In this document: one piece after another, positions 6,386-7,625 of the stretch | How the letters are laid out: each line of letters opens with the position of its first letter | How positions within the stretch are numbered: the first letter of the stretch is position 1 | Source: Anaerolineae bacterium | GTDB lineage: Bacteria > Chloroflexota > Anaerolineae > B4-G1 > SLSP01 | Length of the DNA: 7,625 nucleotides | Direction: 5' to 3' | Assembly: GCA_016934645.1 (NCBI GenBank) | Contig: JAFGSL010000703.1 | Location: forward strand, 1 to 7,625 | Made by a program: the position numbers and the translations under genes | The notes under the pieces: generated by a model | What the model was told of the DNA's origin: nothing | Databases searched by the model: none | Seen by the model: only the letters and a program-made list of their open reading frames with translations

Positions 6386-6432
6386 AAATTCTTTATAAAG
6401 AATTTTCGAGGCCACATCACTCCTACTCGCGT
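6386..6432 (+). repeat. AT palindrome plus ACTCGCGT box, copy 2
   Basis: AAATTCTTTATAAAGAATTT (6386-6405) is a perfect 20-bp palindrome. It is followed by AGGC and then ACTCGCGT (6425-6432), 29-30 bp from the dyad centre, in the same order and orientation as copy 1 at 2189-2238. The ACTCGCGT here is itself part of a small dyad (TACTC-GCGT-GAGTA). The two copies bracket the whole adaptor/NACHT/membrane module (about 4.2 kb). Confidence 0.65.
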
Positions 6433-6520
6433 GAGTAACGTGTGGGGAATGAGATTCGCGTGATAATTTGTGAGATAACGCGAGAAATATTCACTAGTTT
6501 GCGCGATTAAGGGGTACGGA

Positions 6521-6560
6521 AATCGAAAATAAACGAAATAAATCGAAAGCAATCGAAAGT
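6521..6560 (+). repeat. Four tandem 10-bp iterons, consensus AATCGAAANN
   Basis: Units begin at 6521, 6531, 6541 and 6551: AATCGAAAAT, AAACGAAATA, AATCGAAAGC, AATCGAAAGT. Unit 2 has A for T at position 3. The exact 10-bp period puts every unit on the same face of the helix, as expected for cooperative binding of a regulator (or a replication/partition protein). It ends 141 bp upstream of the gene at 6702. Confidence 0.65.
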
Positions 6561-6623
6561 CATTAAAATCACTATATGAGGAAAACACCCTACCATTATC
6601 TTAGGCTAACTATAGTTTTTTTC

Positions 6624-6640
6624 TTTCGTTATTAACGAAA
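6624..6640. promoter_or_regulatory. Perfect 8-1-8 dyad, candidate operator
   Basis: TTTCGTTA-T-TAACGAAA, all eight base pairs symmetric about the central T at 6632. The half-site AACGAAA equals the core of iteron 2 (AAACGAAAT) and is one base from AATCGAAA. The one-base loop and lack of GC make a terminator unlikely. It sits 62 bp upstream of the start codon at 6702, a usual place for an operator. Confidence 0.5.
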
Positions 6641-6701
6641 AATAGACTGCACTGTCAAGCGACAATTAGACGCCACACAAACTCAACCGAGGCTAGTCCA
6701 A

Positions 6702-7544
6702 ATGGAACAAATACTCAGGATTGACACTTCCCCCCAGCTATTCTTCGAATGGCTAGAGCAAGCAACTATGTACCTGGATCCCAACTACCCCCATCACCCG
6801 GCTGAGCCAACATACCGAATCATATTGCAGCCATCCACCGATGAGAAATACACATTAGAGTGGGCACCGGGAATGCATAGTGCTATTCCATTCCTTATGC
6901 GGCGACATCAACCATATTATGATACCGTTGAATTTGAGCACATTCCGCCAATGACACTACTTATATCCGCAATTGCTCTTTTTGATTCGCCACAAACCGC
7001 GACAGTGCAAAATGCTATTTGGCTCTATGTTGAGGAACGTAAACCGGAAGGGGTCAAAGTTACGCTTCAGTGTAAATTCAACAAGGTTAATGAATATTTC
7101 CTGGAACTGCTGAGGTCGTTTGCAGATCGATGGGAACACTTAAGAAAGCAGATGGAAGCGGAATTCTTACCAGATATGCTTAGGCTGGCAAAAACTGAAA
7201 CTGAGCGAGAAGAATATGAAGCCTATTTGATAGATGTACAAGTTATCTCCGAACCGCAAGAGTCATCAGCAGAAAGCCCCAAAATTGATAGATCGTTCCG
7301 CCAACTTTCAGCCGATTTCCAAAACCTTTTCGAGCGAATCAGTCGCAAATTAGATGTCCTGATTGCAATGCAAGAGAGTTCCCCACCACAGGTGCAAATA
7401 CCTACTTCTGAGCAAAGCAAGACAAGCCAGCCGGTACTTACAATTGAAAAACTGCCACCTCCCCCCGACATCACGGCCCCTACCGACGAATGGTTTGAAT
7501 GGTTTCATCTTATCACAGAAGAATATAGACGAAAAGACATGTAG
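6702..7544 (+). CDS. Unrecognised protein, C-terminus truncated by IS insertion
   Basis: 280 residues, start ATG with GAGG 9 nt upstream; I do not recognise the family. Visible: residues 1-~130 look globular alpha/beta (FFEWLEQATMYL; then YRIILQPS and VKVTLQCKF as strand-like segments). Helices rich in charged residues span 131-178 (YFLELLRSFADRWEHLRKQM..). An acidic/polar linker (182-196) follows, then an amphipathic helix at 198-224 (FRQLSADFQNLFERISRKLDVL), a Pro/Gln/Ser-rich linker (228-262), and the beginning of another domain (DEWFEWFHLITEEYRR, 262-277). No signal peptide or membrane helix. The stop TAG at 7542-7544 lies inside the left end of an IS element, so the natural C-terminus is lost. 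The amphipathic helix may serve multimerisation (inference). It lies outside the adaptor module and has its own upstream regulatory sites; a defence role is possible but unsupported. Confidence 0.7.
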   Translation: MEQILRIDTSPQLFFEWLEQATMYLDPNYPHHPAEPTYRIILQPSTDEKYTLEWAPGMHSAIPFLMRRHQPYYDTVEFEHIPPMTLLISAIALFDSPQTATVQNAIWLYVEERKPEGVKVTLQCKFNKVNEYFLELLRSFADRWEHLRKQMEAEFLPDMLRLAKTETEREEYEAYLIDVQVISEPQESSAESPKIDRSFRQLSADFQNLFERISRKLDVLIAMQESSPPQVQIPTSEQSKTSQPVLTIEKLPPPPDITAPTDEWFEWFHLITEEYRRKDM

Positions 7545-7625
7545 TGCGCCCCCAAAGTTGGACAGGTTAGAAAATGAACTATCATGTCAAACAACGGAGG
7601 GCAAAAATGACACGACGACGGACAT
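7540..7625 (+). mobile_element. Left end of an IS3-family-like insertion sequence (continues past window)
   Basis: The stretch from TGTAGTG (7540) through CCCCCAAAGTTGGACA (7549-7564) matches the look of terminal inverted repeats of IS3-family (IS150-like) elements, which begin with TG and contain AAAGTTGGACA. It is followed after about 40 bp by a Shine-Dalgarno and an ORF starting MTRRRT, typical of orfA of such elements. The right end and the target-site duplication are outside the window, so the exact border is approximate by a few bases. Confidence 0.75.
7607..7625 (+). CDS. IS transposase OrfA, N-terminus only
   Basis: ATG at 7607 with GGAGG at 7596-7600 (6-nt spacing); only MTRRRT is visible before the window ends. 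The basic start and its position behind an IS3-like terminal repeat point to the small helix-turn-helix protein OrfA, which is normally made alone and as an OrfAB fusion by programmed frameshifting. Six residues cannot prove this; the call depends on the terminal repeat. Confidence 0.6.

Larger units (their letters stand above)
6242..6701. other. Gene-poor, AT-rich region rich in dyads and repeats
   Basis: About 460 bp with no supported gene. From left to right: an inverted repeat GCTTTTCCA / TGGAAAAGC (6284-6292 and 6342-6350, 49 nt apart); the second AT palindrome with ACTCGCGT box (6386-6432); a short inverted repeat TCGCGT / ACGCGA (6456-6461, 6478-6483) enclosing GTGATAA and GTGAGATAA; a four-unit 10-bp repeat (6521-6560); and a perfect dyad (6624-6640). 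A Shine-Dalgarno-like GAGG (6689-6692) precedes the next gene. The density of operator-like sites suggests a regulatory region for the gene at 6702. I see no convincing -35/-10 pair. Confidence 0.55.

Noticed and set aside
6521..6560. The 10-bp repeats as a CRISPR array or replication origin
   Set aside because: Units are contiguous with no spacers, so not CRISPR. No DnaA-box cluster or replication gene is visible, so an origin is not supported.

Overview
The window looks like part of a defence island in a Gram-negative-like or monoderm environmental bacterium, most likely Chloroflexota (for example an Anaerolineae member). That placement is an inference. It rests on a long Thr/Pro-rich extracellular stalk of the kind common in that phylum, NACHT proteins with effector-associated-like N-terminal domains, and a moderately high GC content in the housekeeping-like part. 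No rRNA, tRNA or CRISPR array is visible.

Layout, all genes on the + strand. (1) 1-1356 is the 3' end of hsdR, the motor/nuclease subunit of a type I restriction-modification system. It overlaps by 11 bp (2) a YgjP-like zinc metallopeptidase gene (1346-2110). (3) After a 166-bp spacer holding an AT-rich palindrome comes a three-part module of related genes: a short orphan copy of an N-terminal adaptor domain (2277-2507), a full adaptor-NACHT ATPase (2523-4886), and a protein with the same adaptor domain, one transmembrane helix, a Thr/Pro stalk and an apparently circularly permuted discoidin (F5/8 type C) domain (4883-5950). The last two genes overlap by 4 bp. (4) At 5937-6074 a 45-codon frame encodes the C-terminal tail of a second NACHT protein. 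It is followed by a possible 56-residue hydrophobic peptide starting at a TTG (6071-6241). (5) About 460 bp without a gene (6242-6701) carry a second copy of the AT palindrome, a four-unit 10-bp tandem repeat and a perfect 8-1-8 dyad. (6) An unrecognised gene (6702-7544) is cut off by the left end of an IS3-family-like element, whose first bases supply its stop codon. The IS transposase orfA starts at 7607 and runs off the window.

How the parts may work together (inference): the shared N-terminal domain resembles the small helical adaptors (effector-associated domains, EADs) that link sensors, NACHT-type switches and effectors in prokaryotic conflict systems by homotypic contact. The membrane protein would place a ligand-binding domain outside the cell and the adaptor inside, next to a cytosolic NACHT switch made from the same operon. 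That would be a transmembrane-receptor-to-NACHT arrangement. The orphan adaptor and the leftover NACHT tail indicate that the locus grew by tandem duplication followed by replacement of a NACHT core with the membrane/discoidin part.
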